DNA of 64,000 bases from Planctomycetota bacterium (lineage in GTDB: Bacteria; Planctomycetota; JAJSAM01). Location of the stretch: assembly GCA_024274785.1 (NCBI GenBank), contig JAJSAM010000047.1, positions 40,079 through 104,078 on the forward strand, in the 5' to 3' direction. Below are positions 1-7,337 of this stretch, in pieces. The notes beneath the pieces were generated by a model. That model ran no database searches and was not told where the DNA came from. It saw only the letters and a list, made by a program, of their open reading frames with translations. Position 1 is the stretch's first letter; the number at the start of each line of letters is the position of its first letter. The translations under genes and the position numbers were made by a program.

Positions 1-371
1 CCCGCTCGAGCGCGGATCTCGCTCGCCGCGCGCGCGAGATCTTTCGCGGGAAGAGTGCTGCGCAGCCGCTTGCGGCGGCCACGGCCGGTTGCGTTTTCAA
101 GAACCCCGACGATCGGCAGCGCCGGAGTGCGGGGCACCTTCTCGACAAGGTGGGCATGAAGGAAGTCAGCCGCGGCGCGGCACGCGTCTCACCGCGTCAC
201 GCCAACTTCATCGAGAACCGCGGGGGCGCCGCCTTCGACGACGTCGTCGCGCTTTTCGAGGAAGGCCGAAGGCGGGTCTTCGACCACTTCGGCATTCTGC
301 TGGTGCTGGAAATGGAAGTCTGGCCAAGAGAGGAGGGGGACGCGTTGTTCCCGGTATGCGGGACGGCCTGA
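1..371 (+). CDS. murB: UDP-N-acetylenolpyruvoylglucosamine reductase, C-terminal part (5' end outside window)
   Basis: MurB is the cytoplasmic flavoenzyme that reduces UDP-GlcNAc-enolpyruvate to UDP-MurNAc in peptidoglycan precursor synthesis. The reading frame is open from base 3, so the gene starts upstream of the window; 122 residues are visible. Seen: the motif GCVFKNP (bases 87-107), then AGHLLDKVGMK, RVSPRHANFIENRGGA and the closing LEMEVW segment, in the order expected for the MurB C-terminal domain. The family normally has Ser in G-S-x-F-x-N-P, the residue that protonates the enolpyruvyl group; here the codon at 90-92 encodes Cys. This is conservative and may keep activity. An ftsQ-like gene follows, fitting a division/cell-wall cluster, although no ddl gene lies between them. 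Confidence 0.9.
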   Translation, partial: RSSADLARRAREIFRGKSAAQPLAAATAGCVFKNPDDRQRRSAGHLLDKVGMKEVSRGAARVSPRHANFIENRGGAAFDDVVALFEEGRRRVFDHFGILLVLEMEVWPREEGDALFPVCGTA

Positions 372-423
372 AACCCTTGTGGTTTCAAGAGTTGGGAGGA
401 TTTCTCCCGCGACGGTAAAGCCC

Positions 424-452
424 TTGTATCGTGCGTGATGGACTGATAGGAT
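424..452 (+). promoter_or_regulatory. candidate sigma70-type promoter
   Basis: TTGTAT (424-429) and TAGGAT (447-452) are separated by 17 bases in the gap after murB, about 155 bases before the next likely start codon at 607. Each box matches the consensus only partly, so this is a weak call. Apart from this, the stretch 372-606 shows no convincing coding sequence or hairpin. Confidence 0.3.
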
Positions 453-606
453 CAACCTCCATCCTGCGCGTTCTTTCGTCGCCGGATCAGGGCGTCAAAG
501 GGCTGAAGTGAACGGAACCGTGAGTGCCGCCGAGCGTCAGCCGTGCACTCACCTGGAATTGCAGCGTCCGCCCTGTCCGGGCGACTTGAAAGGAGTTGTG
601 CAGGCC

Positions 607-882
607 ATGATCATGCCGGAGAAGCTGTCACTCAGTGATTTTGTCAGCCGCCGTCTTCACCCCATGAAGGTGACCATCTCCCTCCTCGGCCACGAGCTCG
701 ATCAGAATTCGGACGGAGATGTCACCACCATCAACGCTTCTCTCCTCGGTTCCGTGATCAACACGCTCGAGCTGTTCGTCGAGGACTACGAGAGGCTCCT
801 GGAGAAGACGACCGCGGCCGCACCGAAGCAGCCGGCCCCGGCGGTCGAGCGGAAGTTCGTCGGCGACGACGTGAAGCAGTAG
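607..882 (+). CDS. small protein of unknown function
   Basis: This is a 91-residue product I do not recognise. The start at 607 is chosen because AGGAG lies at 591-595; the same frame is open upstream to 508 without a better ribosome-binding site, and a second ATG at 613 is possible. The protein begins MIMPEKLSLSDFVSRRL, is largely charged, and ends in an Ala/Pro-rich tail followed by DDVKQ. It has no membrane segment and no signal peptide. The middle (SLLGSVINTLELFVEDYERLLEK) looks like an amphipathic helix. It sits between murB and an ftsQ-like gene, so a role near cell division or wall synthesis is possible, but only position supports this. Confidence 0.55.
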   Translation: MIMPEKLSLSDFVSRRLHPMKVTISLLGHELDQNSDGDVTTINASLLGSVINTLELFVEDYERLLEKTTAAAPKQPAPAVERKFVGDDVKQ

Positions 883-997
883 GTCTTCGCGGTCGGAGGA
901 TCGCCGGGTGGTGGTTCGCCCCGCGGATTGTCGCCGGAACGACGCCGCAACACCGTGTGAGCCGGCTGGTGTCCGACACAGGACACGTGAGAGGCTC

Positions 998-1900
998 GTG
1001 AACGAAGGCGTGGAAGGACGGAGAGCGAGACGGCGGAGCCGGATTGTCAGGATCATCCGGCTCCAGCTCGTCGTCGTGTTCGTGCTCGCGTGCTGGCGCG
1101 GATCCCAGGTGGTTTCCGCCTGGACCGCCGTCCGCCCGGCCTTTCTCGTCGAGAGTTCGGGGACGCGGATCCTTTCGCGTGCGGGCTGGCTCACCGACGA
1201 CGACGTGCGTTCGATTCGCGATGCCTCGGGGGTCGACTCCGGTCTCTACTCCTTCTTCTCCCCGAAGCTGACCTCTTATTTCGACGCCCCCTATGCCGCC
1301 TCTCCCTGGGTCAGGCGCGTGGTGGATGTGCGGCCCGCCTATCCGAATCGGGTGCGGGTCTTCCTCGAGATCCGCGAACCGGTGCTCGGTGTGCCGGTTG
1401 ATGAAAGGGGGATCCATCTCGTGGATGAGCGCGGGGTGCGGCTTCCCGGCGTCCGGAGTCGGCCTCCGGAAGGGCTCACTCGACCGTTCTACCGGCTGAT
1501 CGGAGTGGATGGGCCGCCGCCCCGGGCCGGAGAAGTCTGGTCGCGCGGCACGGTGGAGGGGGCGGCTGTGGCCGGGGAACTGCAAGCTCTGACCGGCGAT
1601 ATGGTCGCCGCGGCCCGCATTCACACGGTGGACGTCGCCAACGTCGGAGGGCGGATCGACCGCCGCCGTCCGGAGATCCTGCTGGAAACCGCATCAGGCG
1701 CCGTGATCGAGTGGGGGCGCTCGAGCCGTTCCCCGCGCGCCGGGACCGAGCCCGCGCTCGCGGACAAGGTCAAGCGCCTCCGCCAGGCCCTCCGCACCTA
1801 CCCCGGCCTTGCGGGCCTGGATCGGGTGAAACTGCAGTTCGACCGGCTCACGGTCGTGGAAACCGGGTATGGGGTGGCAGCGAATGCCGGACAGCACTAG
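998..1900 (+). CDS. ftsQ: FtsQ-like cell division protein (POTRA domain)
   Basis: FtsQ is a single-pass membrane protein that bridges early and late divisome components through a periplasmic POTRA domain. The GTG at 998 is preferred over the open frame upstream (from 908) because a GAGAGG-like ribosome site lies just before it; this gives 300 residues. Seen: a basic N-terminus (RRARRRSR), one hydrophobic segment at about residues 16-33, then a mixed alpha/beta region. It contains VFLEIREPVLGVPV, then LVDERGVRLPG, the pattern that follows the POTRA domain in FtsQ/DivIB proteins. Overall sequence similarity is weak, so the name rests on domain order plus the murB neighbour. Its end overlaps the next gene. 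Confidence 0.72.
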   Translation: MNEGVEGRRARRRSRIVRIIRLQLVVVFVLACWRGSQVVSAWTAVRPAFLVESSGTRILSRAGWLTDDDVRSIRDASGVDSGLYSFFSPKLTSYFDAPYAASPWVRRVVDVRPAYPNRVRVFLEIREPVLGVPVDERGIHLVDERGVRLPGVRSRPPEGLTRPFYRLIGVDGPPPRAGEVWSRGTVEGAAVAGELQALTGDMVAAARIHTVDVANVGGRIDRRRPEILLETASGAVIEWGRSSRSPRAGTEPALADKVKRLRQALRTYPGLAGLDRVKLQFDRLTVVETGYGVAANAGQH

Positions 1901-3827
1901 CCCGCTTTTCTCACCGGTGCGGGGACTTGGCGCACTGTTGTTGCTCCTCCTGGTATTCGCCGAACTCCCCCTGCTCGCGAAGCACCTGCCGGTGGGCCCG
2001 GCCGGTCTCATCACGCCTCGGGCCGTCGCCGCCGCATCCGCCATCGCATTCCTCTTCCACGTGCTCGCGGTGTGGCCGGTCATCGGGACGCGGGGGAGGG
2101 CCGGGGCCACCGCGGTCCAGGGGGCGCTCTTCTTCCTGGTCGGGGCGACGTTTGTCTTCGTGTCCGCCCGAGCCGCCGGCGTTGGACTGGGTGAGGTCCG
2201 GTCCGCGACCCTGGTGCTCGCGGCCACGACGCTCCTAGCCGGAATTCTGCTGGCCCGCTCGGCGGCCGGGCCGGGTTGGGATCGCCTCTGTGCGATGGCG
2301 GTTCTGCTCGTTTCCGCGGGCCTGCCGCTCGCGAACTACGCGCTGAACGAGTTCGGAGGCATCTCCGGGCGTCTGGGTTATCGCCTTTCGCCGCCGTTGC
2401 TGGTGCGGCGGATCCTGCTCGGCCATGCGGATGCGGACCCGGTTCCTTTCCTCATGCTCTGTCTGCTGGCATTGGCGGTTCTTCAGGGGCGTCGTCTGCT
2501 CGGCAGGGGCAAGGCGGCGGCGATGATCGTGCTTCTTCTCGCGGGAACCGTTCGGGGAGAGGAGACGCGCGTTGCTCCCCTGCTCGGGGACGCCTACGTA
2601 CCCGGGCGCCCTTTGCCGGTCCTGGTTACGGGCACGCCCACCGGGGTGACGCCCGCGGTCCTGGTGCCCGGTGTGGCGATGGTTATCGGGCAGTCGACTC
2701 CAGGCGGGTGCATCCTGCTGCTTCCCGCTCCGGAGGATCTGAACCTGATCCACGTGCGGGTGGCCGGAACGGGGGGTCCGGGGTGGGAGGAACGCGGTAT
2801 CGACGTGCGTGCGGTGCCTTTCGGATGGCGCCACCTCGTGAGTTTTACCGGGGTCGGGGACGAGTTCCTCGATCAGGCCCAGATGCGGTCGATCGTCTTG
2901 TCGCGGGTTCACCCCGGTGCCCTGTCTCAGGATGCGGCGGCGCCAGCTTCGGCGATGGGGGACCTGGCCATCGCCCTGCTCGCCGCGGACGGGGTGCTCG
3001 ACCCGGACGGGATTTTGCCGCCGGAGACGGTTCGCTCGCTCGAGGCGGCCGGTGTCCCGGTGCTCACGGAAGCGAGCGCGGTCGCCCTCGACCGCCTCAC
3101 TGCAGACGTGAGCGTCGTGAGGAGGATCTGGGAGGAGGAGGAGACGGTGCTCTCGGCCGCCGGTCTGTTCGATCTCTTTCCGGGGCGGGAGGGGCCCGAT
3201 CCGGCGCGTTCGCGCACGGCTCTCTTCATCCTCCTCGGTTTTTCGCTTCTTTTCTTCGCGGGGGTTCGCTTCATCCTGCGGCGCCGGCTGAACCCGGTGA
3301 CGGCGGTGGTCTTTGCGCTGCTGGCCGCCGGGTGGACCGCCTTTCTGGCGCTTTCGGTCTTGCCCGAGCCGCCCGACTGGAAAGGGCAGTCCATCACCGT
3401 CAGGGAGGGTGAGCGGACGGTCCGGCTCGAACTGCTGAAGGCCGTGTGCGTCTGCCGGGCGGCGGGAGAGGGGCGCATGGTGCTCGGTCCGGGCGCCGTG
3501 CCGGAGATCACCGCGGATCGAGTCATCGTGCCGCTGAAGGCACACGAGGCGCGGATCACGGTGGCGGAGCGTTTCTCCCCACCCGTGGTCTCCGGATCGC
3601 CGGATGTGCTTTTCGGGCCGGCGGGGCTCAGGTTGCCGGGCCGGAAAGCGCAGGCGCCGGCGGAGTTCCTGAAAAAACACTATCCCGGCGGCCCCGGGCG
3701 TCCGGATCCCCGGGCCCTGGTGCTTCGCAAGCTGATCAGGCTCGCGAATCCGCCGCAGACGGAGGTGGGGATTCGATTCCCGACGCCCGAACGCGCGATC
3801 CTCTCCGTTTTGCCGGTGAGCGAGTAG
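1884..3827 (+). CDS. large membrane protein of unknown function
   Basis: This 647-residue protein has about nine hydrophobic segments: seven in the first 230 residues, and two near residues 450-510 (TALFILLGFSLLFFAGVRF and VVFALLAAGWTAFLALSVL). Between and after these lie soluble regions rich in beta-type sequence, probably extracytoplasmic. I recognise no family. The start could be 1884 or 1869; both lie inside the 3' end of the ftsQ-like gene, indicating translational coupling. Position in a division/cell-wall cluster suggests an envelope role, which is inference. A gap of 48 bases before the rplM promoter ends this transcription unit. Confidence 0.75.
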   Translation: MPDSTSPLFSPVRGLGALLLLLLVFAELPLLAKHLPVGPAGLITPRAVAAASAIAFLFHVLAVWPVIGTRGRAGATAVQGALFFLVGATFVFVSARAAGVGLGEVRSATLVLAATTLLAGILLARSAAGPGWDRLCAMAVLLVSAGLPLANYALNEFGGISGRLGYRLSPPLLVRRILLGHADADPVPFLMLCLLALAVLQGRRLLGRGKAAAMIVLLLAGTVRGEETRVAPLLGDAYVPGRPLPVLVTGTPTGVTPAVLVPGVAMVIGQSTPGGCILLLPAPEDLNLIHVRVAGTGGPGWEERGIDVRAVPFGWRHLVSFTGVGDEFLDQAQMRSIVLSRVHPGALSQDAAAPASAMGDLAIALLAADGVLDPDGILPPETVRSLEAAGVPVLTEASAVALDRLTADVSVVRRIWEEEETVLSAAGLFDLFPGREGPDPARSRTALFILLGFSLLFFAGVRFILRRRLNPVTAVVFALLAAGWTAFLALSVLPEPPDWKGQSITVREGERTVRLELLKAVCVCRAAGEGRMVLGPGAVPEITADRVIVPLKAHEARITVAERFSPPVVSGSPDVLFGPAGLRLPGRKAQAPAEFLKKHYPGGPGRPDPRALVLRKLIRLANPPQTEVGIRFPTPERAILSVLPVSE

Positions 3828-3875
3828 CGTTCTCGCCGGGCCGGTGGTCCGGGCGGCAAACGCCTGGCAGAAACT

Positions 3876-3903
3876 TTGACTTCGCGATTTGGCGGTCTAT
3901 AGT
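3876..3903 (+). promoter_or_regulatory. promoter of the rplM-rpsI operon
   Basis: TTGACT (3876-3881) and TATAGT (3898-3903) are separated by 16 bases, a near-consensus sigma70-type promoter. The predicted transcript start near 3910 leaves a leader of about 38 bases before the rplM ATG. Spacing, box quality and position before a highly expressed ribosomal operon agree. Confidence 0.75.
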
Positions 3904-3947
3904 CTCCGGTTTCCCCTCGTATTGGACCCGGATTGAGGGATGGATCG

Positions 3948-4397
3948 ATGCGCAGTCGTACATACAGCGCCAAGCCCGGCGAGGTCGACCGTGGCTGGCA
4001 CCTGGTGGATGCTGAAGCTGTACCGCTTGGCCGCATGGCCTCGCGAATAGCGAGAATCCTGCAGGGCAAGCACCGGCCGATCTACACGCCGCATATCGAC
4101 ACCGGCGAGTTTGTCGTCGTGATCAATGCGAAGAAGGTGATGCTCACCGGCCGGAAGATGGACCAGAAGGTCTATCACAAGTACACCGGTTGGGCGGGCG
4201 GCCTGCGTGAGACCAGCGTTCGCACCATGCTCGAGAGGAAGCCCGAGGAGGTCGTCCGTCTGGCGGTCCGGCGCATGTTGCCGAAGACCAAGATGGGCCG
4301 GCACATGCTGAAGAAACTGAAGATCTACAGTGGCACCGAGCACCCGCACGAGGCGCAGGATCCGCAGCCTCTCGACATCGGGGAGTTCATCGGATGA
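3948..4397 (+). CDS. rplM: 50S ribosomal protein L13
   Basis: L13 is a primary-binding protein of the large ribosomal subunit. The 149-residue length is usual. Seen: WHLVDAEAVPLGRMASRIA near the N-terminus, VVVINAKKVMLTGRK, KVYHKYTGWAGGLRE and AVRRMLPKTKMGRHMLKKLKIY, all typical of L13. The ATG at 3948 is preferred over an in-frame TTG at 3933 because GAGGGA lies at 3935-3940. The stop overlaps the rpsI start (ATGA), the conserved L13-S9 pairing. Confidence 0.97.
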   Translation: MRSRTYSAKPGEVDRGWHLVDAEAVPLGRMASRIARILQGKHRPIYTPHIDTGEFVVVINAKKVMLTGRKMDQKVYHKYTGWAGGLRETSVRTMLERKPEEVVRLAVRRMLPKTKMGRHMLKKLKIYSGTEHPHEAQDPQPLDIGEFIG

Positions 4398-4912
4398 ACG
4401 ATGGTACGGAGAACGGTCCCGTGACCGACGAGCAGACTGTGAACGAGAATATCGAATCCGCGACCCCGCAGACTGGAACTCCCCAGACCGAAACCGCGGT
4501 CGTCGAGGCTCCGCCCCCCGTGATCCCGGATGTCGTCTGGGGCACCGGTCGTCGGAAGTCCTCTGTGGCCCGCGTGCGGGTGAAGAACGGATCGGGGCGC
4601 GTCCTGGTCAACGGCCGGGACTTCAAGGAGTACTTCCCGAGCGTCCAGTACCAGAACATCGCCATTGCGCCACTCCGCGCCACCGGCACCACCGCGCGGT
4701 TCGATGTCATCGCCAACATCAACGGCGGAGGCCTGACCGGCCAGTGCGGTGCGCTGAGTCTCGGGATCGCCCGGGCGCTCAAGGTCATCGACCAGAGCCT
4801 GGAGCAGACGCTGCGCGACCAGAACCTCATGACCCGCGACCCTCGCATGAAGGAGCGCAAGAAGTACGGCCTCCACGGTGCCCGCCGCGGCGTTCAGTTC
4901 AGCAAGCGTTAA
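4394..4912 (+). CDS. rpsI: 30S ribosomal protein S9 with acidic N-terminal extension
   Basis: S9 is a small-subunit protein whose basic C-terminal tail reaches the decoding region near P-site tRNA. Seen: GTGRRKSSVARVRV at the start of the conserved domain, GGGLTGQCGALSLGIARAL in the middle, and the C-terminus GARRGVQFSKR, ending in the invariant Lys-Arg. The protein is 172 residues, against about 130 in E. coli. The excess is an N-terminal extension of about 45 residues rich in Glu, Thr and Pro. The start is fixed by the ATGA overlap with rplM, so the extension is probably real and not a start-site error. Confidence 0.96.
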   Translation: MNDGTENGPVTDEQTVNENIESATPQTGTPQTETAVVEAPPPVIPDVVWGTGRRKSSVARVRVKNGSGRVLVNGRDFKEYFPSVQYQNIAIAPLRATGTTARFDVIANINGGGLTGQCGALSLGIARALKVIDQSLEQTLRDQNLMTRDPRMKERKKYGLHGARRGVQFSKR

Positions 4913-5156
4913 TCTCGCCCTGATGAGCAGCATGCTGCTCTATGCCTGCAGCCGTGGCATCGACTCCTCCCGGCGGATCGAGCAAGCCTGCGGGGAGCGA
5001 GTGGACTTCATGGCGCTGATCGGCGGAAAGAAGGGATTTTCGCTCGATTCAGAGGCGCTCACGGCCTCCAGGGCCCCTACAAGGCTCCCTGCGCCCTGAC
5101 CTTCACCCCGCACGCCCGGATCATCACCAGCCGCGGAGCGGCTGCACAACCTGGGA

Positions 5157-5208
5157 GGCCGTCGGGAGGACGGGACTGCCTGTGCCGGGACGCGTTATCC
5201 CGACGGCC
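5157..5208. terminator. inverted repeat between convergent genes, possible bidirectional terminator
   Basis: GGCCGTCGGGA (5157-5167) is perfectly complementary to TCCCGACGGCC (5198-5208), with a 30-base loop. It lies between the 3' ends of rpsI (plus) and the Omp85 gene (minus, stop at 5211), where a shared terminator is expected. No T-run follows. The remainder of the 4913-5156 gap shows no supportable gene. Confidence 0.45.
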
Positions 5209-5210
5209 GG

Positions 5211-7337
5211 CTAGAACGGGTAGCCGACCGCGAAGAAGAGCATCCAGCTTCGCTCATAGCTCTTCGGGTTCGGGTTCACGCCGAAGTCGAGACGCAGGGG
5301 GCCGATGGGGGTGCCGAAGCGGATGCCGGCGCCGATGGCGAAACGATAGTCGCCAGATCCCGCATCGCTGATCTTCCTGATCACGTTGCCGCCGTCGACG
5401 AAGACCACACCTTCCAGTCCACCGATTGGCAGGTCGGCCCGGAGCTCCAGGTTCGCCAGGCTGAAGAACTCACCTCCCGAAGGAGCGTTCGTGACCTGGC
5501 CGCGCTCGATCACCCGCGGGCCGAGGTCGTCCTGCCGGAACGAGCGGACGGTCTGGCCACCACCAAGATAGAATCGCTCCTGAATCGGGATCTCCCCGGT
5601 TGAGCCGTACGGTGCGATCGCTCCGACCATGATCCGCCCGGCCAGCACGAACCCGGAACCGAGATCGACGTACTTGATCCCCGAGAGTTTTCCCCGCCAG
5701 AAGTTCAGGTCGCCGCCGAGGAGGCTCGCATTCGCGTACTGCAGCGAACCTCCGAGGGCCGAACCCCGGCCTGGCGACCACGGGTTGTCGCGGGTGTCCC
5801 GGATGGCGGAGAGGGTCAGGCTGCCGATATTGGTCTGGTTCTCGAACTCCTCCGGGAGGTTGTCGGTGACCTTGAACACGTCCGTGAAGTTGTAGGAGTA
5901 GCCGAACGAGGTGATCGTGTGCTGGAACAGGTCGCGCTTTCGGAGGATCAACCCGATCTCTTCCCGCGCATAGGCGAAAGTGGGGCGCTCCTGGTTCTCG
6001 ATGAAACCCTCGGCGATGAAAGCGGTGCGGTCCCAGAGGATGCCGGGGAGCACCCACGGATCCTTCAGGGTGCCACCGAGCCGGTAGCCTCGCACCGAGC
6101 CGGAAAGTGAGACCGTACCTTCATAGGCCCGGCCCCACATGTTCCGCCAGCTCATCGACACCCCCCCGCGCAGGAGTTCCCAGGTTCCCCAGCCGACCGT
6201 TGTCTCGAGTCGCCGGAAGTCGTTCTCCTCGACCGTGATCTCGAGGTCCGCCAGGGCCGTCTTGGCCCCCAGTCCCTCCTCGGGCTTCACCATGTCCACG
6301 AACACCTGCCGGAAGAGTCCGGTCCGGATCAGGTTTCCCTGCGCTTTCGCCGCGGCGGTGATCTGGTAGAGGTCGCCCGGGAAGAGCTCGATCTCCCGCC
6401 GGATGACGTAGTCGTGCGTGCGCTGGTTGCCGTGGATGCGGATCGCCCGGATACCGGTTTTCGGCCCCTCCCGGATCAAGAGGCTGAGGATCGCCGCCGT
6501 CGTTTCGCCCCGGGGCTCGAGAACCACGTTCTCCGCTACCTCGACGAACGGGTAGCCGAGCTCGCCGTAGTGCTCCACCACCATGGCCTTGATGTCGAAG
6601 GGCGTGAACGGACCGAAGGGCTTGTCGATCTGCCCGCGTATCATCTTTCCGTCCGGCTCCGCCCGCCGATCGAGGATCTGTTGTTCCGTCAGGATGTGGC
6701 TCCCGGTGATCCGCACGGATTCGAGCAGGTGTAGCGGCCCCTTGTCGACCGCGTACACGACCGGGACGATGATTTCCCCGGGAGTGGCGCCGCAGGGGGA
6801 CCACTGTTCGACCTCCTTCGAGGGTAGCCGGGTCACTTCGGCGTCGGCATAGCCGCGCTGCCGCAGGAACCCTTCCATCTTGCGGGCGGCCCCCTCGAGG
6901 TTGCTCCGGGTGAACAGGTCCGAGCCGAAAAGCCAGGTCTTCGGCGCCCGGACGAACCTCCTGAGGGCCTCGCGGTCCTCGTCGTCGACCCCGGCAACCG
7001 TCACTTCCCCCAGGAGAGCCCGCGGCCCCGGCGCGACATTGAAACGCACTTGCCCCTCTGCCAGAGTCACCTCGACCCCGGCGAGCGGATAGCCCTGCTT
7101 CCGGAGATAGAGGAGCATCTCGAACGCCGCATCCTCCCCATAGGCCAGGATCTCGTCTTCCGCGGCTCCCGCCCGAAGGAGTTCACAGACGTCCTCCAGG
7201 TCCTCCCGCCCGGCGGTGAGCAGCTCGTCCGGATCGAGATCCCCGAGCCCGGTGAACCGGACGAGCTCCTTCCCGTCCGCGGCCAGAGTGGGCGTGAGCA
7301 GTATCAGGAGGGTAAGCAGCGCCGTACCGGTTCTCAT
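5211..7337 (-). CDS. Omp85-family outer membrane assembly protein (BamA/TamA-like)
   Basis: Omp85 proteins sit in the outer membrane and insert beta-barrel proteins. This one is 708 residues: a signal peptide (MRTGTALLTLLILLTPTLAA), then about 300 residues of POTRA-type repeats (e.g. GYPLAGVEVTLAEGQVRF; RAIRIHGNQRTHDYVIRREIEL), then a C-terminal barrel. Seen in the barrel: TVRSFRQDDLGPR, matching the loop-6 VRGF-type motif, LRLDFGVNPNP, and a final Phe in VGYPF, the usual barrel signal. It could be the main BamA or a TamA. The overlap with tamB (ATGA at 7334-7337) favours a TamA-type role, while the length is intermediate. Without seeing the rest of the genome I leave the symbol open. Confidence 0.9.
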   Translation of the reverse strand: MRTGTALLTLLILLTPTLAADGKELVRFTGLGDLDPDELLTAGREDLEDVCELLRAGAAEDEILAYGEDAAFEMLLYLRKQGYPLAGVEVTLAEGQVRFNVAPGPRALLGEVTVAGVDDEDREALRRFVRAPKTWLFGSDLFTRSNLEGAARKMEGFLRQRGYADAEVTRLPSKEVEQWSPCGATPGEIIVPVVYAVDKGPLHLLESVRITGSHILTEQQILDRRAEPDGKMIRGQIDKPFGPFTPFDIKAMVVEHYGELGYPFVEVAENVVLEPRGETTAAILSLLIREGPKTGIRAIRIHGNQRTHDYVIRREIELFPGDLYQITAAAKAQGNLIRTGLFRQVFVDMVKPEEGLGAKTALADLEITVEENDFRRLETTVGWGTWELLRGGVSMSWRNMWGRAYEGTVSLSGSVRGYRLGGTLKDPWVLPGILWDRTAFIAEGFIENQERPTFAYAREEIGLILRKRDLFQHTITSFGYSYNFTDVFKVTDNLPEEFENQTNIGSLTLSAIRDTRDNPWSPGRGSALGGSLQYANASLLGGDLNFWRGKLSGIKYVDLGSGFVLAGRIMVGAIAPYGSTGEIPIQERFYLGGGQTVRSFRQDDLGPRVIERGQVTNAPSGGEFFSLANLELRADLPIGGLEGVVFVDGGNVIRKISDAGSGDYRFAIGAGIRFGTPIGPLRLDFGVNPNPKSYERSWMLFFAVGYPF

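Noticed and set aside
2235..3680. Open frame of 481 codons on the minus strand
   Set aside because: It is antisense to the membrane protein at 1884-3827, which has coherent membrane segments.
4913..5156. Small plus-strand gene after rpsI
   Set aside because: The open frame starting at 4878 overlaps the rpsI end, has no ribosome site and looks like random sequence.
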